A DNA stretch of 64,000 nucleotides from Amoebidium appalachense (lineage: Eukaryota > Ichthyosporea). The DNA is taken from assembly GCA_963693365.1 (NCBI GenBank), contig CAVNZM010000002.1:1-64000 (forward strand), in the 5' to 3' direction. A program made the position numbers and the translations under genes. Position 1 is the stretch's first letter, and every line of letters starts with the position of its first letter. Below are positions 23,318 through 36,489 of the stretch, piece by piece. The notes beneath the pieces are model-generated. The model worked only from the letters and a program-made list of their open reading frames with translations. It did no database searches and was not told the origin of the DNA.

Positions 23318-25935
23318 CTCCCCCCTTGTCGGGAGCCTGGTGGCGTCGTTAGGCAAGCAAACCACCAGGCTGAGAGGCGATAAACAACCTTCAGCGAGAA
23401 TTCTTGTGCGCCGAGCTGCTGGGCAGAACAGAGCAAGGATGGTTGAATAGAGTTGTGCACGTCTATGAGCACTTCTTCGTTTGCCAAAACGTAAATTCAT
23501 GCAGCATTCTTCTGTGCGTTCATTTTCGTGGCGAAGATTGTTGCAGAGTGTTCGTGCGAATTGTTCGCTTCGTCTCTGTGCTTGGCTTTTTCTGTAGAAG
23601 TAATATTTTCCTTTTTGGGAATTTTTCCTTTTTAGGATACTCCCGCAGATTCGTTTTCAATTGCGAGTAATTTGGTTGTGTGGATGAATGATCATACCAA
23701 GCATTCGATAATGAATATAACTCAAGCCTTAGGTCACTTCGTAGCTCAGGTAGTGGTGGATAGCTTCAAGGCTTAGCCGCTGCTCCTTATCCCGGTTCTA
23801 CCTTAAGACTGTAAGGCGAGTCGCCATGGCCAGAAAAGCCACTTCTTTCATGAACAAATAGCACTTCTTTCCTTTCAGCTTTAACCCTGCATCATCGGAG
23901 CTGGGAAAAACATGAATAAAAATGCCCCAAGTGTTCTTCGTTGGGCGACATAAAGAAATATATCAGCCCGTCAGAATTCGAACCAGTAAATATATCAGCC
24001 CGTCAGAATTCGAACCAGTAAAAACCCGGTTCATAATTCATAAGAAGAGGGTAGGCAAAGCAAACCTTCTTCAGAAAACACATGCTTCCATTCGTGAGCA
24101 GTTTTCGTATCCCATTTGCCAGCCATTTTTCGTTGAGCAGGGGGATTCCAGGCATAATACATTCTTCTGGAGGCTTGGCCTAAAAAGAAAAGTCGTCAGA
24201 GTCGCCCTTTCTTTTGTAAGCAACTTCGTGAGCGCGCTTCGTATCTTCATATCCTCCAGTGCAGGTCTGGAGGGGGCCCCATCCTCTGCTTCATTTGTAG
24301 GTGGCCCTACTGTAGGTTCTGTTCGTTGTGTGGAATACCAAAACCATTCGTATTCGTGGAACTGCTTTGTGCTGTGCTTGCTTTCGTGTTGGTGTTCATG
24401 TAGTTACCCCATTCACACACCTACTACTTTCATACATCAGACGTAAGTAGCTGCCTGGGGGGTGTGTGGTTCGTGTTCGTGGCATTCTTCTGTTCCTTCG
24501 TGAGAAGAATATTCGTTTTAGCAGAGGTGCCCAATAAGGCAGCTTGTGGGGTTGTCTCCCGCATGTGCCCATTGGTGGGGTATGCACGTGCTAAATTGTT
24601 ACAGTGTCATCATATTGCAAGGGAATAACATGGTCACCTCCGTACCAGGGCCTAGGTACACATGATGGTCCGATGTGTTAGTCAACAACACCTTGCATTC
24701 GTATTCGTATTCGTCTTCCACGTCACTTTCTTCAGTAGTGAAGGAGGGTATTCGTAATTCGAAACTGAAAGGCTTCCAGCCAAAATACTGACACTGTATG
24801 CTGGGGTTGTGAGGGAACGGTGCCCATACCACATTCTTTTGTTCTGGTGGGGGTGTGCCGGCAGCTAGTGCAAGGCTTGACAGTGTAATTGGTATGTTAC
24901 ACAGTATTGCCACAGACGGGCATTCACCTTAAAATTCGTACCCAACACCTTCTTTGTTTTTCACATGCATGAACAAAAGTTCTGCATCGACTTTATTACA
25001 TGCCTTTTGTGCACCAAGAGTGCAAATTCGTTAGGGCGTGGCACCAGGAAGGGCCGCCATACATGAGGCATATGTTCGTAATGTGTTTAGGCATGCCAGC
25101 ATACATTCATGCGCATGTTGTGCATCCTGTGCGCTAAACTATGGGGCATGCTGTATTCGAAAACAGCAAGAAATTCGAAGCATGCATGCAAAACTACTTT
25201 CACAGCACCTTATGTCCTCAATGCTATAGGAACAGCGACTATCTTCTTCTTTAAATGCATTCGTGCTGAAAGTGGCCGTGCATCTGGCTTGCGAGTGTGG
25301 AGGTGCATGCGGTGGCATGGACACGATGACAGTGTGCAATAGCGCAATGCACGCAAGGGCAACGGTTTTCTTTTCTTCGTAACATAGAGGGGGCTGTGTG
25401 CATTGCAACCCAAGCAGTGTTGTGCATTCGTTCTTTCATTTTCGTATTTCCATTTCATTTTGCTTTCGTTTTTCGTTTTTTGTCGTTTGATAACTTCGTT
25501 ACTTTGTTTTGTTTTGTGTTGCATTCATTTCGTATTTCCTCTATGCATTCGCTTGTCGTTAATTCTTTATTTCATTGCGTATTCGTGATGGTTCGTTTTT
25601 CGTTGGTTCATTGCTTCGTTAGCAATTCTTTATTCGTTTGTTCGTGTATTCGTTGTTTCGTTGTGTATTCGTTTTTCTTCACATTTTTGATGTGTCGTAG
25701 CAAAAGAAGTTTTACATGCTTTCAATTCTTTCCGTGTAGGTGGGCTGGCCACTTCAAACTTGTCGGTGTATATATTCTAAGCCGGACAAGGAAAGATGTG
25801 CCTATCATCGGGGTAATAAGGATTGTGATCGGCCATGGGAGATTCTTGAGCTGATTGAAAGATGTGAGATTCTTGAACTGATTGAAAGATGTGAGATTCG
25901 AAGGATGCGAGATTCTTGAACTGCGCGGTCGCCAA

Positions 25936-26415
25936 TGTAAACAGTTGAACTAGTTGGGATAAGGCAGAGAACAACTGAATCAGAATAAAGACAGAGAACG
26001 GGTAGAAAGGCACACGCGGCCAAGTTGCTTTTACTATGGGCCGACTCAGTCTGTCTCAGACTTCACTGATGTGATCCCCGTACTGGGACGGCTTTGTTAT
26101 ATAGCCCCCAGGTTTCGGATCAAGGCCCAGGATTGCTTCATCCGCGGCCAGCGCGGGTGGCAACATGCCATTCGTGATTCTGGTGCGGTCCAAGCCAGTC
26201 AGACCTTCGTCCTATTTATGCAAACATCTTATTGGTTCACTTCGTTTATGTGGTATGCAGCGGTAGAATCATACATGGTTCATTTCTTAGGTAAGATTGA
26301 TTCCTATTGGTGTGGACATAATATTTATGTGATATTCATGACAAAGAACGAATTGTGTGCTAGTAGATCACATTCTTTAGTAAACATGTACAGTTCATGT
26401 GTACAGTTGTTTACA
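25936..26415 (-). repeat. LTR of family C copy 1 (5' LTR)
   Basis: 480 bp; adjoins the primer-site-like TTGGCGACCGCGC on the minus strand. Confidence 0.9.
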
Positions 26416-29400
26416 ATGAGTGCGTCGCGCGCCCGGCGCCTCGAAGGCAAAGCCAAGTACGAACTGATGGCTGCTGTTGATGACACCCTCCGCCCCCAGA
26501 TTCAGTACTGTGCGTCTGCCTGTGCCATGTGGACCGCGCTCAAGACCACCTACATTGTGCTGACCCCTGGTGCTCATACTATGCTGCACAACAGGTGGGC
26601 GCAGCTGGTTGCCGAGCCCAAGGACACCATTGCAGCGATCTTTGCCAAGGTGTTCAACTGCAGCATCAGCTGACGGCAGCCGGCATCCCCGAGTCGGAGG
26701 AGCAAGTGCGGCTGAAGATTTTGGACATGATCCCTAACCGTCTTCGCACTGCCAAGGAGGTGCTGAGCATGGAGCGTGTGCCCCGGTCACTCGATGAGAT
26801 GAAGCACATGCTGCTGACTCAGGAGATCAATCTGCAACGGCAAGGTGTGCAGCCCAGGCAGCCGCCTCCGCGCCGTGACCCGCCTACCACCGCTGCGTTG
26901 GCTGCTGCTGCCACCACTCCGGCCAAGGATGATCCAAGCAAGCGTGGCGGCCGCGGCGGCCGTGGCGGCAAAGGCGGCAACGGCGGCCGGTGTGGCGCAG
27001 GCAACCCTGGTGCTGCTCTGGACCTACTGTATGAAGAACGGTCTCTGCTTCAAGTGCAAGAAGCCTGGCCACCAGCAGACCCAGTGCCCGACCATGCTGG
27101 AGACAATGCGTGCGAAGCTGGCGGCTGCGGAGGCCCTTGCTGGCGACATTGGTGATGCTTTTGGCATGGTGGCTTCGGCCTACATGTGCACAGCGGGTGG
27201 CCCGCCTGCCATTGGGCTGGACGACAAGTGGACCTGGGATGGCGCAGCCTCCCACCACATGACGTGCCACAAAGATGACTTCACCACCCTTGTGCCCCTC
27301 AACCCTGCAGGCACCGTGAATTTAGGTGTTGGCACCGTGCCTGCGGAGGGCCGTGGCACTGTGCAGGTGACTGCATGGCACAGGGGTGTGGCTGCGCGCA
27401 TCACGCTGGATGCCCTGTACGTGCCTGCACTGGGTGCGCGCCTGTTTTCGGCACCCACTGCTGCACAGGCTAGGTGCAGCTCGTTCGTGGCAGCTGACCG
27501 TGTCACCGTCTTCAAGACTGACGGCTGTGTCTACTTTAGGTGTGCCCGCGACCCTGCGGCCAACCTCTACATGTGCCCCTTCACAGCACCTGGCAAGGAG
27601 CTGCCCATAGATGCCCGGGCCCTGATGGCCACACTGGAGGGTGCTACCCCGTGTGTGCTGGCCGAGGGCACCACCATGGTGTGCAAGATCGTCACCCCAT
27701 CACCTGGCTTTGAGGTGGGTACAGCTGCACCAGCGCCTGCACCCTCCGCCCCTGCCCCTGGTGTTTGGACCCCCCCACCCACCCCGCCAAGTTTCCCCCC
27801 TGTTGACGAATTTGCCGACTTACCGGATCTGGGGGTCTCTGATGACAAATTTTTCGAGGGTGAGGAGGAGGCATCCGATGGGGAGGAGGCCGGGGCCCGG
27901 GAGCAGGAGGATTGCAGGCCCCTGGCTGCTGTGCGCGCACCGGTGACAACACCTGCGTGGCCCAGTGGCACCTGCTGCAGCAGGCACCGTGCCTGCACCA
28001 GCACCTGCCCCAGCCACCGATGCCTGCACCGTGCCCGAGGCTGCCCCTACCCCCAGTGCTACCCCTGCTGACCCCACCACGGAGCCGGCAGTGCAGCACC
28101 CGTGGAGCCCCTTCAAGAATGCGGCCAACTTGAAGGCCAGCTACAAGACCTGGCACCAGTGCTATGGCCACATCGGCAAGACTGGCCTGCTGCAGCTGGC
28201 GCGCAGCGGCATGGTTAAGGGTCTGGAGCTCACCACCAGCCCCTCTGCCACCCCTGCCGTGTGTGATGGGTGTGCCATCGGCAAGGCCAAGCAGCACCCC
28301 TTCCCTACCCAAGGCCGCCAGCGTGCAGACACAGTGCTTGGCATTGTGCACGTGATTGTGGGTGGCCCCTACCAGCGGTCTGTGGACAGCTACTACTTCG
28401 TGCTTATGGCTGTGGTTGACAAGACCGGCATGATGTGTGTGGGTCCTGAAGGCACGCAGTGACGTGCCTGCCACCCTGGCTGCCTGGGCCACCAAGATGG
28501 AGCGGCAGCACGGCCACAGGGTGCGCATCTACCGCACGGACGGCGCCAGCGAGTTCAAGTCGCGGGCCTTCCAACGTTTCTGCATCAGCAAGAGCATTGT
28601 GCATCAGATGGTGGTGGCCTATGAGCATGGCAAAAGCGGTGTGGCTGAGCGCTACATCTACACGGTGGTGGACAAGGCCCAGGCCATGATGGCATCTGTG
28701 CCGAACTTCCCCCAAAACCGCTGGCCCGAGACCGTTCGCACGGCGGTGCTGCTGATCAACATGAGCCCCCACAAGGCCGTGTCTGGCATGACACCCTGGC
28801 AGGCATTATATAACCAGGTGCCTGATGTGTCCTACCTCCGTGCCTATGGCTGCCTGGCCTACCCCGCCATCGCCAAGGAGCAGCGCGGCAACAAGCTGGC
28901 ACCACGCGCTCAACGGGGCATTCTGATTGGCTACGGGGAGGAGACCAAGGGCTACCGCATCCTGCTGGTCAACCCCAACGGCAGTTTCGGTTCAGTGGTC
29001 GTTAAGAGGAGTGTGCAGTTCAACGAGGGTGCCACCCTGGTGAAGGGCACGGTCACTGCCCTCAACCCGAGCATGGCCACCAGCCGGGCTGCACCTGGCC
29101 AGACCAGCACAGATGACCCATTTGTGCAGGAGGAGCACACAAGCACGGGTGAGGAGGCAGGCAGGGACACCGACCCTGCCAGCACTGTGGCCACCACGGC
29201 CCCAGACACCAGCAACGACTGCTGGGACAGCAGCGACAGCAAGAGCGAAGATGAGGAGCCAGCACAAGTGGGTGCAGGCATACTCAAGCGTGTGCGTGTG
29301 GATTCGCCGCCCGCCAAATCTGCGCAGCCAGTGGCCGAGCGGGTGCATTTCACCGACAGCAACGTGCCCAGCCACCACCTGCCTAGGGTGACACGGAGTG

Positions 29401-30264
29401 GACACGTGTTCAGCACCCAGCAGTACCTGGGCAACGACAAGGGCACCGTGATAGAGGCCAAGGCGCTGGCCATGACTGCAGCTGCATCTGCGCTAGTGCA
29501 CGGCAAGCAGCCCCTGCAGCCTGCACTGCTGGTTTCGGAGGTGCCCATCCCCAACTCCTACAAGGAGGCCGTGGTCTCAGACCATGCCACCATGTGGAAG
29601 TAGGCATGTGATGCAGAGATGGAGAAGCTGCGGCGCCCTTAACTTATTCGCTGGTGCCACTGCCCGAGTGGGTTCAGCCAACGTCCTGGTGTGGACTTCA
29701 CCGACATCTTTGCCCCCATATCCAGCCCGATCAGTAATGAAGGAAAAGTGCTATAGTAAGGGGACTGCCAGCCACGGCATCACCTACCAGCGCGTCAGGG
29801 TGCCGGGCCATGTGATTGGCTATGTGGATGCTGATTGGGCAGACAACCCAGACAACCGCCGGTCCACCTCCGGCTTCGTGTTTCTGGCCAGCAACGGGGC
29901 CATCAGCTGGTGCTCCAAGCTGCAGACCGTGGTGGCAGACAGCACCGCGGAGGCCGAGTATGTGAGTGCGGCCTGCGCCACCAAGGAGGCCCTGTGGTTG
30001 CGCAAACTGTAGCGCGACTTTGGCTTCAGCACCGCCATGGTGCTGTACGAGGACAACATGGCATGTATCCACATTGCCAAGGACCTCTCCCGCACCAAGC
30101 ACATGGACATCAAGTGGCACCTGGTGCGCCGCCACGTCAAGCAGGGCGACATTGTGCTGGTCTACGTGCCGACCAATCAGCAGGCGGCTGATGCGCTGAC
30201 CAAGGCCCTGCCCCGTGCTGCCTTCGAGAGCTGCAAGCAGACTATGGGCATGGACAGCAAGTGA
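26416..30264 (+). pseudogene. Element B Copia Gag-Pol remnant, RT deleted
   Basis: Reading 5' to 3' in several frames: gag capsid-like (YELMAAVDD), a CX2CX4HX4C zinc knuckle (CFKCKKPGHQQTQC, ~27045-27085), a protease-like WTWDGAASHHM in which the usual Asp-Ser-Gly is altered, a GAG-preintegrase (WHQCYGHIGKTG), and an integrase core in which the first catalytic Asp is lost (HVIVGGP) but TDGASEF and GVAER remain. A stop after MMCVGPEGTQ (~28460) breaks integrase. At about 29600-29760 the reverse transcriptase is reduced to a fragment near VDFTDIFAPISS, then RNase H resumes (YVDADWADN, STAEAEYVSA, ADALTKALP) with one in-frame stop at 30010. It cannot encode an active polymerase. Confidence 0.85.
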
Positions 30265-30402
30265 TCATCGTGTGATGTGGAGGCAGGAGTGTGCTAGTTT
30301 ATTACTGCAGGCAGCCGGTGCCTGGGTTGAGGGGTGCGACCAGCGACGCTGCGATATGATTGGCTGATTTGTAGATTAGGTGCTATTGTGTTGTAAGGGG
30401 CG

Positions 30403-30908
30403 AGTTGGAATATACAACCCTAATATCACTTTAAGTTATTACTAAGTATCATTCTACTAGTGCTAGTTCGTTGTCTATCTGCTTATTTAGCGAGTGTGAT
30501 TATGCGCTCCGCAATCCGATCTTGTGGTGAGCAGTTACGTAATAGCTGGATGGCTCACTGCCGTTTGATTGGCTCGGAGCGCACCGCTTGCAAGTCCCGC
30601 TGGATGGGACTAGGGCTCGGTTAGCTGTATGCTCTACTGTACCCGATGTATTTTCCCGAGAGCACATTGGTTGTGCTCGAGAGCACAACCGTGTTGTGCT
30701 GCCCCGCGGAGTATATAAACCCCGCCACAAATCCATAATAAACCGGGAGTTATATTGATGACTGACTGTTACACAGACTCCAGCACCGTGTAAACACTTG
30801 TGTAATACTTTAAGTTAGGTGATAGTGCATGCAGCCCGACTCGGATTAAGTACACACTTAGTAGGTAGTAGATTGCACCCATATAGAGACTGATCACCTC
30901 CGTGTGTG
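30403..30908 (+). repeat. 3' LTR of element B, first part
   Basis: Aligns with 21389-21957 up to the family-C insertion point, where GTGTG is duplicated (30904-30908 and 42736-42740); the LTR resumes at 42741. Confidence 0.85.
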
Positions 30909-31388
30909 TGTAAACAACTGTACACATGAACTGTACATGTTTACTAAAGAATGTGATCTACTAGCACACGATTCGTGCTTTGTCATGAATATCACATAAA
31001 TATTATGTCCGCACCAATAGGACTCACTCTGACCTAAGAATTGAACCATATATGGTTCTTCCGCTGCATACCACATAAACGAAGTGAACCAATAAGAGGT
31101 TTGCATAAATAGGACAAAGGTCTGACTGGCTCGGACCGCACCAGAATCACGAATGGCATGTTGCCACCCGCGCTGGCCGCGGATGAACCAATCCTGGGCC
31201 TTGATCCGAAACCTGGGGGCTATATAAGAAAGCCGTCCCAGTACGGGGATCACATCAGTGAAGTCTGAGACAGACTGAGTCGGCCCATAGTAAAAGCAAC
31301 CTGGCCGCGTGTGCCTTTCTACCCGTTCTCTGTCTTTATTTTGATTCAGTTGTACTCTGCCTTATCCTAACTAGTCCAACTGTTTACA
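30909..31388 (+). repeat. 5' LTR of family C copy 2
   Basis: 480 bp, TGTAAACA...TGTTTACA, TATATAA box near 31222. Confidence 0.9.
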
Positions 31389-31639
31389 TTGGCGACCGCG
31401 CAGTTCAAGAATCTCGCATCCTTCGAATCTCACATCTTTCAATCAGTTCAAGAATCTCACATCTTTCAATTACCCCAAGAATCTGCCATGGCCGATCACA
31501 ATCCTTTTTACCACGATGATAGGCACATCTTTCTTTGTCAGGCTTAGAATACATACACATCGACAAGTTTGAAGTGGCCAGCCCACCTCTAAGAACACGG
31601 AAAGAATTGAAAGCATGAAAACCACCTTATACTACGACA

Positions 31640-31890
31640 CATAAAAAACGCGAAGAAAAACGAATACACGAACAAACGATTAAAGAATTACTAACGAAGC
31701 AATGAACCAACGAAAAACGAACCATCACGAATACACAACGAAATAACGAATTAACGACAAAAGAATGCCTAGAGGAAATACGAAATAAACGCAACACGAA
31801 AATAAAACGAAGCCTTAACGAAGTTATGAAACGACGAAAAACGAAAAACGAAAGCAAAATGAAATGGAAACACGAAAATGAAAAGAACGA
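31640..31890 (+). repeat. ACGAA-rich segment of family C interior
   Basis: About 250 bp in which ACGAA recurs dozens of times at irregular spacing (not a tandem array). The reverse complement (TTCGT) is seen in copy 1 around 25430-25680. Confidence 0.85.
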
Positions 31891-32716
31891 ATGCACAACA
31901 CTGCTTAGGTTGCAATGCACACGGCCCCCTCTATGTTACGAAGAAAAGAAAACCGTTGCCCTTGCGTGCATTGCGCTATTGCACACTGTCATCGTGTCCA
32001 TGCCACCACGTGCACGTCCACACTCGCAACCCAGATGCACGGCCACTTTCAGCACGAATGCATTTAAGGAAGAAGATAGTCGCTGTTCCTATAGCATGTA
32101 GGACATAAGGTGCTGTGAAAGTAGTTTTGCATGCATGCTTCGAATTTCTTGCTGTTGTCGAATACAGCATGCCCCATAGTTTAGCGCACAGGATGCACAA
32201 CATGCGCATGAATGTATGCTGGCATGCCTAAACACATTACGAACATATGGCTCATGTATGGCCCTTCCTGGTGCCATGCAACAACGAATTTGCACTCTTG
32301 GTGCACAGAAGGCATGTAATAAAGTCGATGCAGAACTTTTGTTCGTGCATGCGAAACAAACGAAGCTGTGGGGTACGAATTTACAGGTAACTGCCAGTGT
32401 GTGGCAATACTGTACAAATACTATAACATACGAACTATGCTGTAAAGCCTGGAATACCTGCATGCAAATTAAAATTGCTGCCGGCACACCCCCACCAGAA
32501 TAAAGAAAACAAAAGAATGTGGTATGGGCACCGTTCCCTCACAACCCCAGCATACAGTGTCAGTATTTTGGCTGGAAGCCTTTCAGTTTCGAATTACGAA
32601 TACCCTCCTTCACTACTGAAGAAAGTGACGTGGAAGACGAATACGAATACGAATGCAAGGTGTTGTTGACTAACACATCGGACCATCATGTGTACCTACT
32701 AGGCCCTGGTACGGAG

Positions 32717-33722
32717 TGTTGGAAGTAGAGTCCGCTGTGACTAGGGTCGTCGTGGCGCGCTTGGGCGCTGACCCGTTTTTTTTACTGCTTTCAGTGTGTT
32801 AACTCCATGACTGAACTCCATGACTGAACTCCATGTCTGCACCTGGCAGAGACGTGGCTTATATACCCGTGGGGCAGCAGTCTGGAATGTAATCCGGATG
32901 CCAGGCGCTAATCGGATTGGTTACTTTCATTTAGAGATCTCTGGGACCAGTGAACCAATCGTTTGCAGTCAAAACACAATTGGCAACATTCCTCAACTAT
33001 GCAGATGTGCATGTGGTGATCGAGTGTCAGCGTGTGTCTGTGTACACGGAACCAATTGTAAAGCTAACATACACATATTGTGGAGTGAGCGTAAGTCTGC
33101 ACTCCAACACCCCTACCCAATTGGAGAAGTGTACACACCACTAGAGAAGAGAGAGTGAGTGTGGCTGCTTGCAGGGTAGACCGGGGTGTGCATTCCACTG
33201 TGGTGCGTGCCCCGCCAATGAAGTGGAATACTTGACGTTGATGTCGCAGGCTGCTGCGGATGGAGTTTGTGGAAGCGAAAGTCTCTAATGAAGTTAGAGG
33301 CCGCGGTGTCGTGTCTGGGCCCATAACCCTGTTGGAAATAGAGTCCGCTGTGACTAGGGTCGTCGTGGCGCGCTTGGGCGCTGACCCGTTTTTTTTACTG
33401 CTTTCAGTGTGTTAACTCCATGACTGAACTCCATGACTGAACTCCATGTCTGCACCTGGCAGAGACGTGGCTTATATACCCGTGGGGCAGCAGTCTGGAA
33501 TGTAATCCGGATGCCAGGCGCTAATCGGATTGGTTACTTTCATTTAGAGATCTCTGGGACCAGTGAACCAATCGTTTGCAGTCAAAACACAATTGGCAAC
33601 ATTCCTCAACTATGCAGATGTGCATGTGGTGATCGAGTGTCAGCGTGTGTCTGTGTACACGGAACCAATTGTAAAGCTAACATACACATATTGTGGAGTG
33701 AGCGTAAGTCTGCACTCCAACA
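32717..33722 (-). mobile_element. Family A miniature LTR element, copy 2, nested in family C
   Basis: 393-bp LTRs at 32717-33109 and 33330-33722, differing at one base that I can see (33338), around a 220-bp interior that lacks an 83-bp block present in copy 1. Target duplication CGGAG (32712-32716, 33723-33727). The uninterrupted target is present in family C copy 1 near 24630-24660, confirming the insertion to the base. The half-tRNA primer site (33315-33329 on the opposite strand) is conserved. LTRs carry three 13-bp units instead of nine. Confidence 0.9.
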
Positions 33723-33782
33723 CGGAGGTGACCATGTTATTCCCTTGCAATATGATGACACTGTAACAATTTAGCACGTGCA

Positions 33783-34262
33783 TGTAAACAACTGTACACA
33801 TGAACTGTACATGTTTACTAAAGAATGTGATCTACTAGCACACGATTCGTGCTTTGTCATGAATATCACATAAATATTATGTCCGCACCAATAGGACTCA
33901 CTCTGACCTAAGAATTGAACCATATATGGTTCTTCAGCTGCATACCACATAAACGAAGTGAACCAATAAGAGGTTTGCATAAATAGGACAAAGGTCTGAC
34001 TGGCTCGGACCGCACCAGAATCACGAATGACATGTTGCCACCCGCGCTGGCCGCGGATGAACCAATCCTGGGCCTTGATCCGAAACCTGGGGGCTATATA
34101 AGAAAGCCGTCCCAGTACGGGGATCACATCAGTGAAGTCTGAGACAGACTGAGTCGGCCCATAGTAAAAGCAACCTGGCCGCGTGTGCCTTTCTACCCGT
34201 TCTCTGTCTTTATTTTGATTCAGTTGTACTCTGCCTTATCCTAACTAGTCCAACTGTTTACA
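33783..34262 (+). mobile_element. Solo family C LTR nested in family C copy 2
   Basis: A complete 480-bp LTR with no interior, flanked by GTGCA (33778-33782, 34263-34267). The empty site is present in copy 1 near 24560-24600. It differs from the LTRs of its host copy at several bases, so it is an independent insertion reduced by LTR-LTR recombination. Confidence 0.9.
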
Positions 34263-35492
34263 GTGCATACCCCACCAATGGACACATGCGGGAGACAACC
34301 CCACAAGCTGCCTTATTGGGCACCTCTGCTAAAACGAATATTCTTCTCACGAAGGAACAGAAGAATGCCACGAACACGACCACAAACTCACCAGGCAGCT
34401 ACTTACATCTAATGTATGTAAGAAGTAGGGTGTGTGAACGGGGTAACTTCATGAACACCAACACGAAAGAAAGCACAGCACAAAGCAGTTCCACGAACAC
34501 GAATGGTTTTGGTTTTCCACACAACGAACAGAACCAACAGTAGGGCCACCTACAAATGAAGCAGAGGATGGGGCACCATCCAGACCTGCACTGGAGGATA
34601 TGAAAACACGAAGCGCGCTCACGAAGTTGCTTACAAAAGAAAGGGCGACTGTGACGACTTTTCTTTTTAGGCCAAGCCTCCAGAAGAATGTATTATGCCT
34701 GGAATCCCCCTGCTCAACGAAAATGGCTGGCAAATGGGATACGAAAACTGCTCACGAATGGAAGCATGTGTTTTCTGAAGGAGGCTTGCTTTGCCTACCC
34801 TCTTCTTATGAATTATGAACCGGGCTTTTACTGGTTCTGACGGGTGATATATTTCTTTATGTCGCCCAACGAAGAACGCTTGGGCATTTTTATTCATGTT
34901 TTTCCCAGCTCCGATGATGCAGGGTTAAAGCTGAAAGGAAAGAAGTGCTATTTGTTCATGAAAGAAGCGGCTTTTCCGGCCATGGCGACTCGCCTTACAG
35001 TCTTAAGGTAGAACCGGGATAAGGAGCAGCGGCTAAGCCTTGAAGCTATCCACCACTACCTGAGCTACGAAGTGACCTAAGGCTCGAGTTATATTCATTA
35101 TCGAATGTTTGGTATGATCATTCATCCACACAACCAAATTACTCGCAATTGAAAACGAATCTGCGGGAGTATCCTAAAAAGGAAAAATTCCCAAAAAGGA
35201 AAATATTACTTCTACAGAAAAAGCCAAGCACAGAGACGAAGCGAACAATTCGCACGAACACTCTGCAACAATCTTCGCCACGAAAATGAAAGCACAGAAG
35301 AATGCTGCATGAATTTACGTTTTGGCAAACGAAGAAGTGCTCATAGACGTGCACAACTCTATTCAACCATCCTTGCTCTGTTCTGCCCAGCAGCTCGGCG
35401 CACAAGAATTCTCGCTGAAGGTTGTTTATCGCCTCTCAGCCTGGTGGTTTGCTTGTCTAACGACACCACCAGGCTCCCGACAAGGGGGGGAG

Positions 35493-36427
35493 TGTTATAA
35501 TACGTAGTATTTACATATTGTAAGATCTTCTCAGTTCGTGTTATGTTTTCATTCATTTACTTAATGAAAAAGATGTGCTCCTTGTACGTAAATTATGACA
35601 TCGATCTCCAGTGTATTTGAGTACTTGTAATCGTGTTGTGTCGGCTATATTCGTGTGTTTAGATATCGATTACAGCAACTGATTATAGGTACACGAGTCT
35701 ACCCAGTGAGGGAGACACGTGTACATGTTATGTGTACATGAATATCTTCGGTTATAACTGTGTTTTGCTGTTCGTGTTTTCTGTCCTGCTTTCTTTTCTT
35801 TTTCCTCTTTCTTCGTCTTTTCTTTTCTCTTTCTTTCTTCTCTTGTTTCCTTTCATTTAATTATATTTCTCTCTCACTAATATACGTTGAGTAGATTTAT
35901 ATTACTCGTTATGTTTTGATTGGTAGAAAAACACTTAGGTTACACTTTAGCTTGTCAGGTATGATTCATAGCTTAGTCAACCACTTTTGTTTTGTGTGTT
36001 GCCGTACTATATCCAATCAGTGGACTTAGTCAGAAAATGTCTGAGTCTTTGTAGCCGATGATAGGTTAGAAACACCACCTCTTTCCTCGTTACTCTTCAC
36101 CTCTTTTCTTTCTTATAGCTGTGACCTATGGTGTGTGTTCCCGCGTCTCCGGATCTATCCGGGAAATAATCAGTTAATTATGATTGGTTATTTTAGACAT
36201 AGATCTGATTTCCGACTGGTCGGAAATCATGTATGGATTTAACTTAAGGGAATTTCAGGTATTTATTAGCGATCAAAATAAATTGAGTTCAGTCGTGTCT
36301 AAACATTGATGTCTGTTGTGTACACTGCTCCGATCGTTCCGTGTTTTGTTGTTGTGTGTGTCTGTGGTGTTTTCACACTGCACCACTGTGTCTCTGCTTA
36401 CATCCTAAATACTTATAGAATTTAACA
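35493..36427 (+). repeat. 5' LTR of element D
   Basis: 935 bp; matches 41316-42250 over its whole length. Confidence 0.92.
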
Positions 36428-36489
36428 GGTTATGCAGCCCTTTTGCACGCTCCCTACACACATCTAGAACTCGCGCTCGTTTTTCAATC

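Larger units (their letters stand above)
22838..26415 (-). mobile_element. Family C non-autonomous LTR retrotransposon, copy 1
   Basis: 480-bp LTRs at 22838-23317 and 25936-26415 (TGTAAACA...TGTTTACA ends) with target duplication ATGAG at 22833-22837 and 26416-26420, inside element B gag. Minus orientation: beside the 5' LTR the minus strand reads TTGGCGACCGCGCAG (primer-site-like), and beside the 3' [13 protein letters not shown] (polypurine tract). The 2.6-kb interior has only a short leader frame beginning MADHNPYYPDD near 25827-25770 and no protease, integrase, RT or RNase H, so the element must use proteins from elsewhere. The interior is extremely rich in ACGAA pentamers. Confidence 0.85.

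Noticed and set aside
22973-23383. ~135-codon frame (also at 26071, 30894, 33771, 42196)
   Set aside because: It lies wholly in the family C LTR and recurs with every copy of it; it crosses promoter and poly(A) signals and has no known domain.
23740-23830. tRNA-like A-box/B-box spacing (TAGCTCAGGTAGTGG ... GGTTCTACC)
   Set aside because: No acceptor-stem pairing and a poor B-box; it lies in the family C interior and is repeated inverted near 35000.
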